This document shows positions 17,781 through 26,520 of a stretch of DNA of 64,000 nt, piece by piece. The translations under genes and the position numbers were made by a program. Within the stretch, counting starts at the first letter, position 1; each line of letters opens with the position of its first letter. Origin of the DNA: a bacterium. GTDB lineage: Bacteria > Bdellovibrionota_C > UBA2361 > RFPC01. The notes beneath the pieces are model-generated. The model worked only from the letters and a program-made list of their open reading frames with translations, was not told where the DNA came from and did not search any database. Location: positions 1 to 64,000 of the forward strand of contig JAUIBK010000005.1 of NCBI GenBank assembly GCA_030428205.1, written 5' to 3'.

Positions 17781-18302
17781 TCAGCTCGATGGCGAAAGCG
17801 GGCTTGTTGTGGGCTTTTTGCTGTCGCTGCTTCTCGAAGATGCGACTGCGGCCGTACCTGCTCCAACAGCGGCGACTCCGCCGGCGGCAACTGCGCTGCT
17901 ACTTACACCAAGGCTAGATAGTCCAGCAGCTCCTGCGCCAGCTGCTGGTACGAGAGCAGCACTAGAGCCGATGGCAACATTTGTAAAAGTAACCTCTGGA
18001 ACAGCCGAGGCGACAGTCCAAATACCTGGAGGTACTGTGTCGAAAATAACTGCGCCATTAACAGCAACCGCCGAGATAACCTCTCCCGTTTCTGCTGAAG
18101 TCAGCGTCACTTCAACTCCCTCAGCTGGTGTGCCACCTTCATCAACAAGATTGAACTCGACGTTTCCAACACCATCTATTTCTGACACCGCTCTTGTAAA
18201 CCCGCTGGTATCCTTAATGGTGACTTCTGAGATCTCATCTGCCGTAACAAGACACGGGAGGAAGAGGGTTGAAAGTAGTAGTGCTTTAAGGGCTTGAGCC
18301 AT
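17781..18302 (-). CDS. Hypothetical exported protein with Ig-like domain and Ala/Gly tail
   Basis: The 173-residue product has a signal peptide (residues 1-21, ending LVTADE) and AAGGAG just upstream of its ATG. Residues about 45-100 read like a carboxypeptidase-regulatory or Ig-like beta-sandwich (EGVEVTLTSAETGEVISAV, GAVIFDTVPPGIWTV). The rest is an Ala/Gly/Ser-rich hydrophobic segment followed by a polar Ser/Pro tail, which could be a membrane anchor or a low-complexity extracellular stalk. Similar short proteins with such tails exist in surface-polymer clusters, but I assign no function. The region between it and the recombinase (17579-17780) shows nothing definite. Confidence 0.6.
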   Translation of the reverse strand: MAQALKALLLSTLFLPCLVTADEISEVTIKDTSGFTRAVSEIDGVGNVEFNLVDEGGTPAEGVEVTLTSAETGEVISAVAVNGAVIFDTVPPGIWTVASAVPEVTFTNVAIGSSAALVPAAGAGAAGLSSLGVSSSAVAAGGVAAVGAGTAAVASSRSSDSKKPTTSPLSPSS

Positions 18303-18421
18303 GAGACAGTTCTCCTTTGAGGGGTTCGTTTGCTACCCATGGGTTTAGATTCAGATAGAAGACGCAAAGCTTCTTGAAGAAGGAAGAATTCACTCATAAA
18401 AAGTAGTGTGATCTTAGAGGG

Positions 18422-19846
18422 TTAGTTATTTGAGTGCTCGAGACGAATGATCAAGTGTCCGTACAGAACTCCTAGGAGGGAAGCAAGGGAGGGAATACGA
18501 AAGGTGAAGTCAAAGCAGCTTGCTCCGAGTAAGGAAAGGCAAGCGAGGAGTGAAAACAGAAGAAGGTGCCTGATATGGGGCGAAATCGACTTATCGGTCA
18601 ATTGCTGCAGTGTGTTCCTGATAACGAAAATACCGAGAAATGCAAAGGGTGCAATAGCGAGCAGACCACACTCAAAAAGAAGCTGAATCGGATCGCAGTG
18701 GAGATACTCAGGATCGAATCCGAGTAGGTTAGTAGAGCGAGCCTTATAGAAAAATGTTTCCCATTCCCCAATACCAGCACCAAAGAAGGGAGCGTGGGGG
18801 AGTTGCTCGAGCGTCATCGAATAGAGTTGAAAGCGTATATGCTCGTGAGTTGATGAGAGTGTTTGATTGACCCTGGAGACAATGTTCTCACTTCCTTTGC
18901 CCCATAAGAGAAAGAGGAAGATGATCGCTATAATGCATAGAATTGCAGAAGGAAGGCTTCGCATTTTTTGTGTGAATGAGCGCCTTTGAGAAGTATGACA
19001 GTCGACGAACTTCTCACGAACAAAATAAACCAGGAGGAGTACGAAGAGACAAAGTAGAAGGATAAACCAGGTAGAACGTGAAAGAGTCAGTGAGATAGTG
19101 AGGAGTGTCAGAAAGACACCGCAGCTCCAAAGAAAAAAGGAGCGGAGGGCATGGAGGATATCTCTTCTGTGAAGTGTGTCGCGCAAAAGAAAGCGAGTTT
19201 TCTTCGAAGAGTTCTGAGAGGTGAGGTTTTGTTCGAGAAGTGTCATTCGAAGGAGCATACCGCTGAGAGCGAGGAGAAAGAGCGGTAAGAGGAAGTGCCC
19301 GAGGTGATTTGCATTCACAAATGGCCAACGAGCTCGGGGACTACGAAAAATGTGCTCAGGAAACAAGACACCGAAGAGAGCGCCAGAGTCTGAAAGGGCA
19401 TGAGAGAGTCCAATGAGCGACACTCCGATCGCGAGAAGGAGGAGGGGGTAGTCGAGCTTCACAATGAACGTTTTGTCTTTATTACGTCCCTCGGAGAGGG
19501 AGAGGGTGAGAAGGTAGACGACCCAAAACAAAAAAAACGAAGAGAGGTAGGAAAGAAAAGTCTGCCACGAGGAGTGCTCTGAGAGAAAAAGTGAATGAAA
19601 GGTGAGGTAAAGCGAAAAAAAGAGAAAGCTCTTTGTCGTTGCGCTGCGTAGTGGTGAGTAATGGAGAAGAGAGTTGAGTGTTGAGAAAAAAGGAGAGGTG
19701 CGAGTAAAAAGAAAGGTAAAAAGGAGTGCAGCAAATCCGAGGAGAGTCGCTCCAAAAATTAACGTGTGAACTCCTCCAAACGCAAGGGTTTGAATGATAA
19801 AGAGGATCCAGAAGATAAGAGCAAGATAGGGAAGTCGAGTCACCAT
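18422..19846 (-). CDS. O-antigen ligase / polymerase (Wzy/WaaL-like) membrane protein
   Basis: The 474-residue protein has roughly ten hydrophobic segments. The large periplasmic loop carries PFVNANHLGHFLLP and, later, FFGAGIGEWETFF, matching the Wzy_C (O-antigen ligase) domain in which an N-x-N-x-x-G-type motif and a following G-x-G/N region are conserved. Such proteins attach or polymerise undecaprenyl-linked glycans on the periplasmic side. Its ATG (19846-19844) overlaps the 3' end of coaE by seven bases, so the two are co-transcribed. The pairing with coaE is positional, not functional. Confidence 0.78.
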   Translation of the reverse strand: MVTRLPYLALIFWILFIIQTLAFGGVHTLIFGATLLGFAALLFTFLFTRTSPFFSTLNSLLHYSPLRSATTKSFLFFSLYLTFHSLFLSEHSSWQTFLSYLSSFFLFWVVYLLTLSLSEGRNKDKTFIVKLDYPLLLLAIGVSLIGLSHALSDSGALFGVLFPEHIFRSPRARWPFVNANHLGHFLLPLFLLALSGMLLRMTLLEQNLTSQNSSKKTRFLLRDTLHRRDILHALRSFFLWSCGVFLTLLTISLTLSRSTWFILLLCLFVLLLVYFVREKFVDCHTSQRRSFTQKMRSLPSAILCIIAIIFLFLLWGKGSENIVSRVNQTLSSTHEHIRFQLYSMTLEQLPHAPFFGAGIGEWETFFYKARSTNLLGFDPEYLHCDPIQLLFECGLLAIAPFAFLGIFVIRNTLQQLTDKSISPHIRHLLLFSLLACLSLLGASCFDFTFRIPSLASLLGVLYGHLIIRLEHSNN

Positions 19847-20487
19847 TCTCCTTGTTGACGTAGCGTGCGCACGAGTCTGTCTACTTCTGCTTGAAGCTCT
19901 TTTTTTGTTCCTGAATTGGAGATAACGTAGTCTGCGCGCTTTACTTTTTCTTTCATAGAAAGTTGAGAGCTCAACTTTCTTTTAGCGAGATCTCTTGAAC
20001 AAGAGTCGCGTTTCATGACCCGGTCGAGGCAAGTTTGCTCAGGAGCCGAAACGACAATGGTTTTCTTTATTTCAGGGTATTTATTTCCTGACTCAAAGAG
20101 GAGTGGGACTACGTAGACAATAGCAAGTGCTTGCTTGTGGAGTCCTTGTGCGATCTCCTTGTGCAGCCTAGCAAGTTCAGAGAGGTAGTGTTGGCGTATA
20201 AGCGGGTGGAGAATCTTCTCGAGTTCTGACTTCTTCTCTGGATTTGAGAAGACCAGTTTCCCTAATTTCTTTCTGTCAAGTGTTCCATCGGAAAGAAGTA
20301 TCTTCTCACCGAACTGTCCTACAACTTGAGCAAGCCCCTCTGATCCAGGAGCAACGACCTCACGGGAGATGAGGTCTGCATCAAGAATCAAAGCCCCTTT
20401 TTCCTCTAGCAGAGCTGCAACGCTACTTTTGCCACTTCCTATGGAGCCTGTTAGGCCAAAAATCGGTAGTTGAGCTTCTTGGTTCAT
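19840..20487 (-). CDS. coaE: Dephospho-CoA kinase
   Basis: The 215-residue protein has the P-loop GSIGSGKSS (about residues 14-22), DADLISREVVAPGS (the dephospho-CoA-binding DAD region) and the lid-region arginines in RDSCSRDLAKRKL. It adds the 3'-phosphate to dephospho-CoA as the last step of CoA synthesis in the cytoplasm. Length is normal for the family. It is divergently transcribed from the SCP2-domain gene, with under 100 bases between them. Confidence 0.92.
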   Translation of the reverse strand: MNQEAQLPIFGLTGSIGSGKSSVAALLEEKGALILDADLISREVVAPGSEGLAQVVGQFGEKILLSDGTLDRKKLGKLVFSNPEKKSELEKILHPLIRQHYLSELARLHKEIAQGLHKQALAIVYVVPLLFESGNKYPEIKKTIVVSAPEQTCLDRVMKRDSCSRDLAKRKLSSQLSMKEKVKRADYVISNSGTKKELQAEVDRLVRTLRQQGEW

Positions 20488-20584
20488 AGGTCAGGAGTCA
20501 TATTGGTGAAATTTATGAGCTGCATGTATGTTGGCACATTCTTCTCTGTGTTGGTATACTCTTCGGTGAGAGGTATGAACCGTT

Positions 20585-21148
20585 ATGACAGAATCCGACA
20601 ATATCAACGAACAGCAAGAGGCAGAGACACGAGAACAGCTCAAAGAGGCTTCGAGTATTCATGCTTCAAGAGATGAAGTCTCTGCGGAGGAGCAGCTTGA
20701 TGCTGCTCGAGAGCAAGATCGCTCAAGCGATGAGGCTGAGGCTTCCGGGTCTCAAAGACGTGGCCGTGGTCGTACATCACGTACTCGTTCCTCACGAGCC
20801 CACGGAAAACGAAATGCGAGCGATCTTTTTCAGAGCGAGTTACTTGAGCTTACCGAATCGGCAAGTCCCTCTCTTCGATCTCAGCTCAAAGGTACCATTG
20901 CCCTTTGCCTTCAAGATGGTAAACATGGTTACCTTTTTGATTGGTCTTCCTCGGAACCTCGTGTCAGTGAATTCCCTCTAGCGAAAGAACCACCGAAAGC
21001 TGACTGTACGCTCCACTTTGACGAGAGGGTTGCTCTTGATATTGCCAGTGGAGAGCTTAATCCTCAAATCGCTATGCTTTCTGATAAAATACGAGTCTCT
21101 GGTAAGCACCATTTGGCTGTATACTTCTTCAACCTCTTTGATTCCTAG
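20585..21148 (+). CDS. SCP2 sterol-binding-domain protein with charged N-terminus
   Basis: The 187-residue protein divides into a low-complexity N-terminal half (acidic Glu/Ser/Asp, then an Arg-rich block near GRGRTSRTRSSRAHGKR) and a C-terminal domain (about 98-187) resembling the SCP2 lipid-binding fold. The features are a strand pattern around GKHGYLFDW, a DCTLHFDERVALDIASGELNPQIAMLSDKIRVSGKH core, and the closing AVYFFNLF helix. It may bind a hydrophobic ligand; the basic stretch could contact nucleic acid or membrane. The spacing to the aminotransferase gene is about 12 bases, suggesting an operon. Confidence 0.65.
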   Translation: MTESDNINEQQEAETREQLKEASSIHASRDEVSAEEQLDAAREQDRSSDEAEASGSQRRGRGRTSRTRSSRAHGKRNASDLFQSELLELTESASPSLRSQLKGTIALCLQDGKHGYLFDWSSSEPRVSEFPLAKEPPKADCTLHFDERVALDIASGELNPQIAMLSDKIRVSGKHHLAVYFFNLFDS

Positions 21149-21160
21149 GGAGAGTTGCTC

Positions 21161-22423
21161 GTGAATGGTGCGCCTCTTCAAGCTAGCGGTGATATCTACC
21201 CGTGGCGTAGTGAGCTTGATGCTCTCCGAACAAACATGCTTGGCTCATTGCATACGATTCAACGTGAGCTTTTATCCAAAGGAATTGAATACTTCGATCT
21301 CTCTATGATCAATCCAGATCTTGCTCCTCCTCGAGTTCTTCAAGATCGTCTCGTTGAAGCCTCGCTTCAGTCTCGTAATCACCGTTATGCAGTGGCAAGG
21401 GGTGTAAGAAGACTCCGTCATGCATTCTCTGAGAAATACTACCGTCGATTTGGTGTAGAAGTTGATGCAGAGAGACAGATCTGCGTCACGCTCGGTGCAA
21501 AAGATGCTGCCGTGCAGCTGTTCTACGCATTAGCCCAGGAATCAAGTATAACAAAGGTTCTCTTTGGTGCTCCGACCTATCCTGCGCATCTCTCAGCAGC
21601 GGTACTTAATGGTCTTCATGCCTCTTTTTTTGAGATGAGCCGCAATGAAGCTGAAATGTTACGTCGTATTGAAGAGTGTCTCCGAGCCGATGCTTATTCC
21701 GCACTCTTCCTTAATTTTCCTAACAATCCGACCGGTATTAGTGTCAGCGACGGCTTTCTTGAGAAGGCGGCGCACCTTGCAAAGCAACATGGCGTCCTTC
21801 TTGTCAATGATTTCGTTTACGGTGAGATGGGGCTTGGAGAAACAAAGCCAGTTAGTATATTAGGCGCTGCTGGCGGTGACTCACGATTTGATGGTCTGCT
21901 CGAAATCTACAGTATGTCGAAGGCGTATAATATCCCAGGGTGGCGTGTGGGAGCTGTGCTTGGAGACTCTGCTATTGTCGAACAGATTTCGGTACTAAAA
22001 GCTCATCTCGATTACGGAACCTTTCTCCCTATTCAGTATGCTGCAGCTGCTGCACTTTCCTATGAGCAAGATCTTACGTCTCGTACCGTGAAGGTGTATG
22101 AGCAACGTTGCCGACGTTTAGTTGATGGGTTGTTGAAACTTGGCTGGAATCTTACTCCACCAGGAGCGGGGGCCTTTGTGTGGGCTCGTATCCCAGAGAT
22201 GTTTCGGTCCGGAAGTAGCGTGGCCTTTGCTGAGGAGCTCCTGAGAGAAGCTGGGGTGCTGGTTATGCCTGGAGACCTTTTTGGTGAACAATTCTCTCAA
22301 TTTGTTCGATTTTCCCTCGTTGTGAATGAGCAGCAAATTGCCTCTGTACTTGAGCGTTTGGAACAGTTTCATGCACGAGTAGCAAAGGGGAAGCACGATA
22401 TTGCAAGTGTCAGCTATCAATAG
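21161..22423 (+). CDS. PLP-dependent class I/II aminotransferase
   Basis: The GTG at 21161 is preceded by AGGGAG with an eight-base spacer; a TTG at 21155 is possible but less well placed. The 420-residue product shows FNFPNNPTG-like LNFPNNPTGISV, then LVNDFVYGEM, and the PLP-Schiff-base lysine in YSMSKAYNIPGWRVGA. These are diagnostic of fold-type I aminotransferases that act on aspartate, alanine or aromatic amino acids. The exact substrate cannot be deduced. It sits between the SCP2-domain and TPR genes on the same strand. Confidence 0.85.
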   Translation: MNGAPLQASGDIYPWRSELDALRTNMLGSLHTIQRELLSKGIEYFDLSMINPDLAPPRVLQDRLVEASLQSRNHRYAVARGVRRLRHAFSEKYYRRFGVEVDAERQICVTLGAKDAAVQLFYALAQESSITKVLFGAPTYPAHLSAAVLNGLHASFFEMSRNEAEMLRRIEECLRADAYSALFLNFPNNPTGISVSDGFLEKAAHLAKQHGVLLVNDFVYGEMGLGETKPVSILGAAGGDSRFDGLLEIYSMSKAYNIPGWRVGAVLGDSAIVEQISVLKAHLDYGTFLPIQYAAAAALSYEQDLTSRTVKVYEQRCRRLVDGLLKLGWNLTPPGAGAFVWARIPEMFRSGSSVAFAEELLREAGVLVMPGDLFGEQFSQFVRFSLVVNEQQIASVLERLEQFHARVAKGKHDIASVSYQ

Positions 22424-22434
22424 GTTTGTCGTCC

Positions 22435-23583
22435 ATGATCAATTATGTTTCAGTTTTTCGAACCCTCCTTTGTTTTCTTGTATTTGTTTCTCCTGAACGA
22501 AGTTTAGCGATTGAGAAAGATTGTGTGAAGGCGAGCAGGCTTGTTCGTGAAGGAGTTGCGCTCGGGGATGGTTCTGAGCAAGAGGAGAAGTTTTACCGAA
22601 CTGCTCTTCTCTATTGCCCCACGATGGCTGAGGCTCATCATAATATTGGTATTGTCCTTTCTAAACGAAACGATTTCGATGGAGCTCTTCGGGCATTTGA
22701 GGATGCGGTAAAATTTAAAGATGACCCTGAGTTTCGTATTGCCATTGCGAGTATGAATTTTCAAAGTGGCGACATAGAGCAAGCGCAGAAACAATATGAG
22801 CTTATCCTTGATTCCAATGCAAAGCACGTTGGGGCATTGCTTGGATTGAGTGTTGTCTATGAGAAGAAAAACGAGCTCTCACAAGCCGTTGATCTTATCC
22901 ACCGTGCACTTAAAAATGCGCCATCTGATGTAACAGCACGATATAACCTTGCCGTGCTCTATGAAAAGCAACAAATGCTTGATGAAGCGCAGTCTGAGTA
23001 TGAGCGGGTGTCAGAAATCGATCCGACTCACTTCGACGCTTGGTTTTACCTCGGGATGCTCCATCAAAAACGTTCTCAGTACGGTGCCGCGGAAAAAGCT
23101 CTTGCTACTGCTGCTCAGATACGACCAGAAAGCACCCGTGTTCATAAGGCACTCGGAGTTATTCGTGAGAAGTTAGGAGACTACGATGGAGCAGAACAAG
23201 CTCTAGAGAGAGCCGTTGCGACCGACCCCGAAGATATCTCTTCACGTGTTAATCTTGCTGTTGTTCTTATCCGAAAGAAATCGGAGTCTCGGGCCGTAGA
23301 TGTGCTTTCCCTCGTCATGAAAAAACAACCAAATCACGCTCGAGCTCTTAGTGTCTTGGGCTGGGCACAGTTGCAGCTCGGTGATTATGACCAAGCAGAG
23401 GCGTCACTCAAGAAAGCACTTGAACAAGACAAACTCAATGCAACAGCGCACAATAATCTCGGTGTCTTATACCAGCGAACTGGTCGTGAGGCTCAGGCAG
23501 AAGAGGAGTTTAAAGCCGCAGCTCGACAAGACCCCTCGCTCTCTGTTGCACAAGAAAATGTAAAAAGATTTACGTCGCAATAA
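22435..23583 (+). CDS. Exported tetratricopeptide-repeat protein
   Basis: The ATG at 22435 opens a signal peptide (hydrophobic through FLVFVSPERSLA). The remaining protein is a solenoid of about nine TPR units, recognised by repeated A-x-x-x-x-G/A...Y-x-x-A...P patterns (ALGVIREKLGDYDGAEQALERAV, AHNNLGVLYQRTGREAQAEEEF). It is probably a periplasmic scaffold for protein assembly, a role common in envelope biogenesis; the partner is unknown. A TTG nine bases upstream is in frame but less plausible as a start. Confidence 0.82.
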   Translation: MINYVSVFRTLLCFLVFVSPERSLAIEKDCVKASRLVREGVALGDGSEQEEKFYRTALLYCPTMAEAHHNIGIVLSKRNDFDGALRAFEDAVKFKDDPEFRIAIASMNFQSGDIEQAQKQYELILDSNAKHVGALLGLSVVYEKKNELSQAVDLIHRALKNAPSDVTARYNLAVLYEKQQMLDEAQSEYERVSEIDPTHFDAWFYLGMLHQKRSQYGAAEKALATAAQIRPESTRVHKALGVIREKLGDYDGAEQALERAVATDPEDISSRVNLAVVLIRKKSESRAVDVLSLVMKKQPNHARALSVLGWAQLQLGDYDQAEASLKKALEQDKLNATAHNNLGVLYQRTGREAQAEEEFKAAARQDPSLSVAQENVKRFTSQ

Positions 23584-23730
23584 CAGAGACTTAGTTCTTC
23601 CACGTCCGCCAGTGAACTGCCGTCACATACTTTCACTCTAGCGCGATCATACCCCCCAGCTTATATTATTTTTTTAGCGCTCTTCGTTGCCAATTTTGTT
23701 TGGTTGCTCACGGTTATGGTCACTGGTTTT

Positions 23731-23753
23731 GTGCTCTCTTACTCAGAGAGCAC
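23731..23753. terminator. Terminator-like hairpin
   Basis: GTGCTCTCT and AGAGAGCAC form a perfect nine-base stem with a five-base loop. There is no U-tract after it, so classical rho-independent activity is doubtful. It is followed at 23775-23796 by a second eight-base stem (GAGATAAA with TTTATCTC) that sits 22 bases before the methyltransferase start and might affect its translation. Confidence 0.35.
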
Positions 23754-23818
23754 ATTCCAGACAGCTCGTATAGAGAGATAAAAGAGAGTTTATCTCCCGT
23801 TATATTTTGAGGTGATCA

Positions 23819-24988
23819 ATGGTTCGAGCGGCATTAAAGGTCGTAGATAGTCCACCGTTTTACTCGGAAGGGGTTGCTCTTCAAGCTGAGCACGGTGGGG
23901 ACGTACATTCTCTTCATCAGGTGGTCAATCTTCCTTACATGACCCGGCCTGGTGTTGCTACTTACTGTATAGAGCGTTTTAGCCGACCAGGTGACGTCAT
24001 TTTTGATCCATTTTGTGGGACTGGGACGATTCCTTTAGAGGCAAATTTACTCGGTCGTGTGGCGTATGCCTCTGATCTTAATCCCTTGAGTGTTCGCGTG
24101 ACGCAAGCAAAGCTTGATCCTGCAGACCTCACTGAGGTTACCATGGCTCTTCAACAGCTTGATTTTCGTCGACCTGTGAATCTCAAGCGCTACAATGAGT
24201 ACTTTGCTCCATTTTATGATGTCGCCACCTACCGTGAAGTTGCCAACCTCAAGCTTTTTCTCGAGAGAAATCGTGATCGTGCGGCATGTTTTCTTGAGCT
24301 TCTCGCGCTTGGACTGATGCATGGTCCGAGTGCTGGGTATTTCTCGGCGTACTCGCCTTCTCAGATTTCTCTCTCGCCGATGGAGCAAGAAGACCTCAAT
24401 GTGAAGAGACGACAGGTGCCTGATTACAGGGCAGTAACACCACGCCTCCTTAAGCGTTCGGCCTCGAGCCTCCGTGATGGATATGTCTCTTCGACTCGTA
24501 ATGTTGCGCTACGTAATATTTCAGGGCTCTCCGATGCTCGAAATGTTCCGTTCATCCCAGCGGGTTCGGTTGATCTTGTTCTTACGACTCCTCCTGTACC
24601 AGGCGAGGAGCAGGCTATTACTCAGCAGTGGCTTAAATTATGGCTCTCTGGCTTTTCTGCGCAACAACTCACACGGGAAGTCTCTGTCGGCCATACCCCT
24701 ACGGCATGGTGTGATTTTATGAATGAGGTCCTTGTTGAGCTCGCGCGTGTCGTGCGTTCCTCGGGACGAGTTGTTCTCAACCTCTGTGAGATACCGTGGC
24801 GTGGTGATCGTATTGCGCTCGATGAGTTGCTGATTGAGCTTGTTGAAACGCATCTTCACCGCTTCTGGGAGCCTGAGTGCCTCCTTGTTGACGAAGGAAT
24901 AGCGGATAAAGTTGCTGGTCGTAAACGCCGAACTGGTAGTGGGAGAGTAAGTGTTGGATCACGTATTCTCGTACTACGTCGGTTTTAG
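23819..24988 (+). CDS. DNA methyltransferase-like protein (N4/N6 family)
   Basis: The 389-residue protein has a strong SAM-binding motif I (DPFCGTGT, residues 63-70) preceded by the FxGx-like lead NLPYMTRPGVATYCIERFSRPGD, and DLNPLSV as motif II. The catalytic motif IV position has LTTPPVPGE (TTPP at 256-259) instead of DPPY/SPPY. Family knowledge says the Asp/Ser and the aromatic residue of this motif stack the target base, so the change may alter target or activity. There is no restriction nuclease nearby. A 12-base gap links it to the degenerate CbiA-like gene. It could also modify RNA. Confidence 0.7.
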   Translation: MVRAALKVVDSPPFYSEGVALQAEHGGDVHSLHQVVNLPYMTRPGVATYCIERFSRPGDVIFDPFCGTGTIPLEANLLGRVAYASDLNPLSVRVTQAKLDPADLTEVTMALQQLDFRRPVNLKRYNEYFAPFYDVATYREVANLKLFLERNRDRAACFLELLALGLMHGPSAGYFSAYSPSQISLSPMEQEDLNVKRRQVPDYRAVTPRLLKRSASSLRDGYVSSTRNVALRNISGLSDARNVPFIPAGSVDLVLTTPPVPGEEQAITQQWLKLWLSGFSAQQLTREVSVGHTPTAWCDFMNEVLVELARVVRSSGRVVLNLCEIPWRGDRIALDELLIELVETHLHRFWEPECLLVDEGIADKVAGRKRRTGSGRVSVGSRILVLRRF

Positions 24989-25000
24989 GAAGCCACCCCT

Positions 25001-26389
25001 TTGGAAACATTACAGACCCCTCGGATACTCCTCTCGGGAGTTTCTCGTGGTGTAGGCAAGTTTATACTCTGCGTTGGTATTGTTCACGAGCTCAGAAGGC
25101 TCGGTTACGGAGTGTCGTGCGGAGTCTTGGGAGCGAATCTCTTACAAGCGGTCGTCTTGCGGAGGCTCACTGGCCGATATGTCCGCTGTTTTGATCATAC
25201 GTTTCTTTCTCGAGCTCAAAATGCATACAGCCTCTTTCATGCCGGGGTAGGCGCTGACATTATTGTGCTGCTTGGCCAAAACGGTCTCTATGATAGTTGT
25301 CTTGTTGGTGGTCAAAGCGGAAGTGACGCTGAGTTTGCCGCTCTCACGGGGACACCTGTGGTGCTTACGGTAGATGGTTCAAAGATGGGCTCAAGCCTTG
25401 CTGCCGTTGTGAAAGGTTTTGAGTCTCTCACGCAACAGTTCACTCTTGCAGGTAGCATTGCAACAAAGGTTTTCGAGCGTCATGTTTGCGGCGTCGACAA
25501 GAGTGAGGTTTTTGCGCAAGCTTTTGCGAAAGCCGGATTAGATGCTCCCCTTGGTCTGGTTGGTCCAACTTCATATGATACGGAGATTCCCCCTGTTATT
25601 CTTGATGAGTCGAGGAACCGCACGATACTTCCTCGACAATTTTTTATTGAAATTGCAGAACTTGTCAGGGAGCACGTAGACCTTGAGCGATTCATGGCCC
25701 TTGCTTCTGGTGCGCCAAGGGTAGAGCTACCTGATCTCAACTATGAACCATCTTCACGCCGTGCGAGAATTGCCGTCGCTGAAGACTCCTGCTTTCACGT
25801 CTGTTTTCAAGATAATTTAGATCTCTTGAAGTATTATGGTGCAGAGATTGTTTCGTTCTCACCTCTAGCTGATGAGGAGCTGCCCTCGGGGATTGGTGCA
25901 GTCTATCTCCCAAGTGGAGTTATACGTGAATATGGCTACGAACTCGCGCGCAATGAGCCTCTTCGATCTTCATTGCGGTCTTTTGCGGGACGGGGAGGAT
26001 GTATCTATTCTGAAGGTTCTGGCTCGGCGTACCTCTGTAGCTCCTTTGAGGTTGCTGAAGGAGAGTTTGTTGATGGAGTAGGGGTGCTTTCAGGGGCGGC
26101 ATACGCAAACGGTGGGGAGTTGACGAACAATGAAGGTGTCACCGTCGAAGATTCTATTCTTGGGGAACCGGGAATAATTCTTAAAAGTCTCTCTTCGCAC
26201 TCGTGGCGTTTTGTCGAAGAAGACTCTCTCTCACATATTTTAAGACTTACCTGTGGCGATGCTGCACCAGTTCGTGAAGGGTATTCCCCAACAGCGCAGT
26301 CCTTTTGTACTTTCTCGTTAGCTCACTTTGGCTCAAACCCAGTGGTGGCTGCTTATCTTGTAGATGCTGCTACTGTCATAGGTGGTTAG
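25001..26389 (+). CDS. Cobyrinate a,c-diamide synthase homologue lacking catalytic Cys
   Basis: The start is TTG at 25001 after AGGA. The 462 residues align by eye along both halves of CbiA/CobB. The ATPase half has GVSRGVGKF (residues 13-21; Lys kept but the following Thr replaced by Phe). The glutaminase half retains the block IAVAEDSCFHVCFQDNLDLL, then FSPLADEELP. However the ECGG nucleophile motif reads EGSG (residues 338-341), and the usual LGGGYPE is LPSGVIR. Loss of the cysteine should abolish glutamine-dependent amidation. No cobalamin genes are in the window. It is probably a repurposed pseudoenzyme, perhaps a partner of the adjacent methyltransferase. Confidence 0.72.
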   Translation: METLQTPRILLSGVSRGVGKFILCVGIVHELRRLGYGVSCGVLGANLLQAVVLRRLTGRYVRCFDHTFLSRAQNAYSLFHAGVGADIIVLLGQNGLYDSCLVGGQSGSDAEFAALTGTPVVLTVDGSKMGSSLAAVVKGFESLTQQFTLAGSIATKVFERHVCGVDKSEVFAQAFAKAGLDAPLGLVGPTSYDTEIPPVILDESRNRTILPRQFFIEIAELVREHVDLERFMALASGAPRVELPDLNYEPSSRRARIAVAEDSCFHVCFQDNLDLLKYYGAEIVSFSPLADEELPSGIGAVYLPSGVIREYGYELARNEPLRSSLRSFAGRGGCIYSEGSGSAYLCSSFEVAEGEFVDGVGVLSGAAYANGGELTNNEGVTVEDSILGEPGIILKSLSSHSWRFVEEDSLSHILRLTCGDAAPVREGYSPTAQSFCTFSLAHFGSNPVVAAYLVDAATVIGG

Positions 26390-26520
26390 CAGTCTTACCT
26401 AAAACCGCAAAACTACCTGCTCGTTGAGCTCGACCAACCATGAACACTCCTTACAGGAGTCAAAGTTGAGCTAGAAGCGAAGATAAAGTTGTCAGTATTT
26501 GCCGTATCTACGTTTGAATC

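Noticed and set aside
23819..24988. Restriction-modification system
   Set aside because: Only a methyltransferase-like gene is present; neither neighbour resembles a restriction nuclease.
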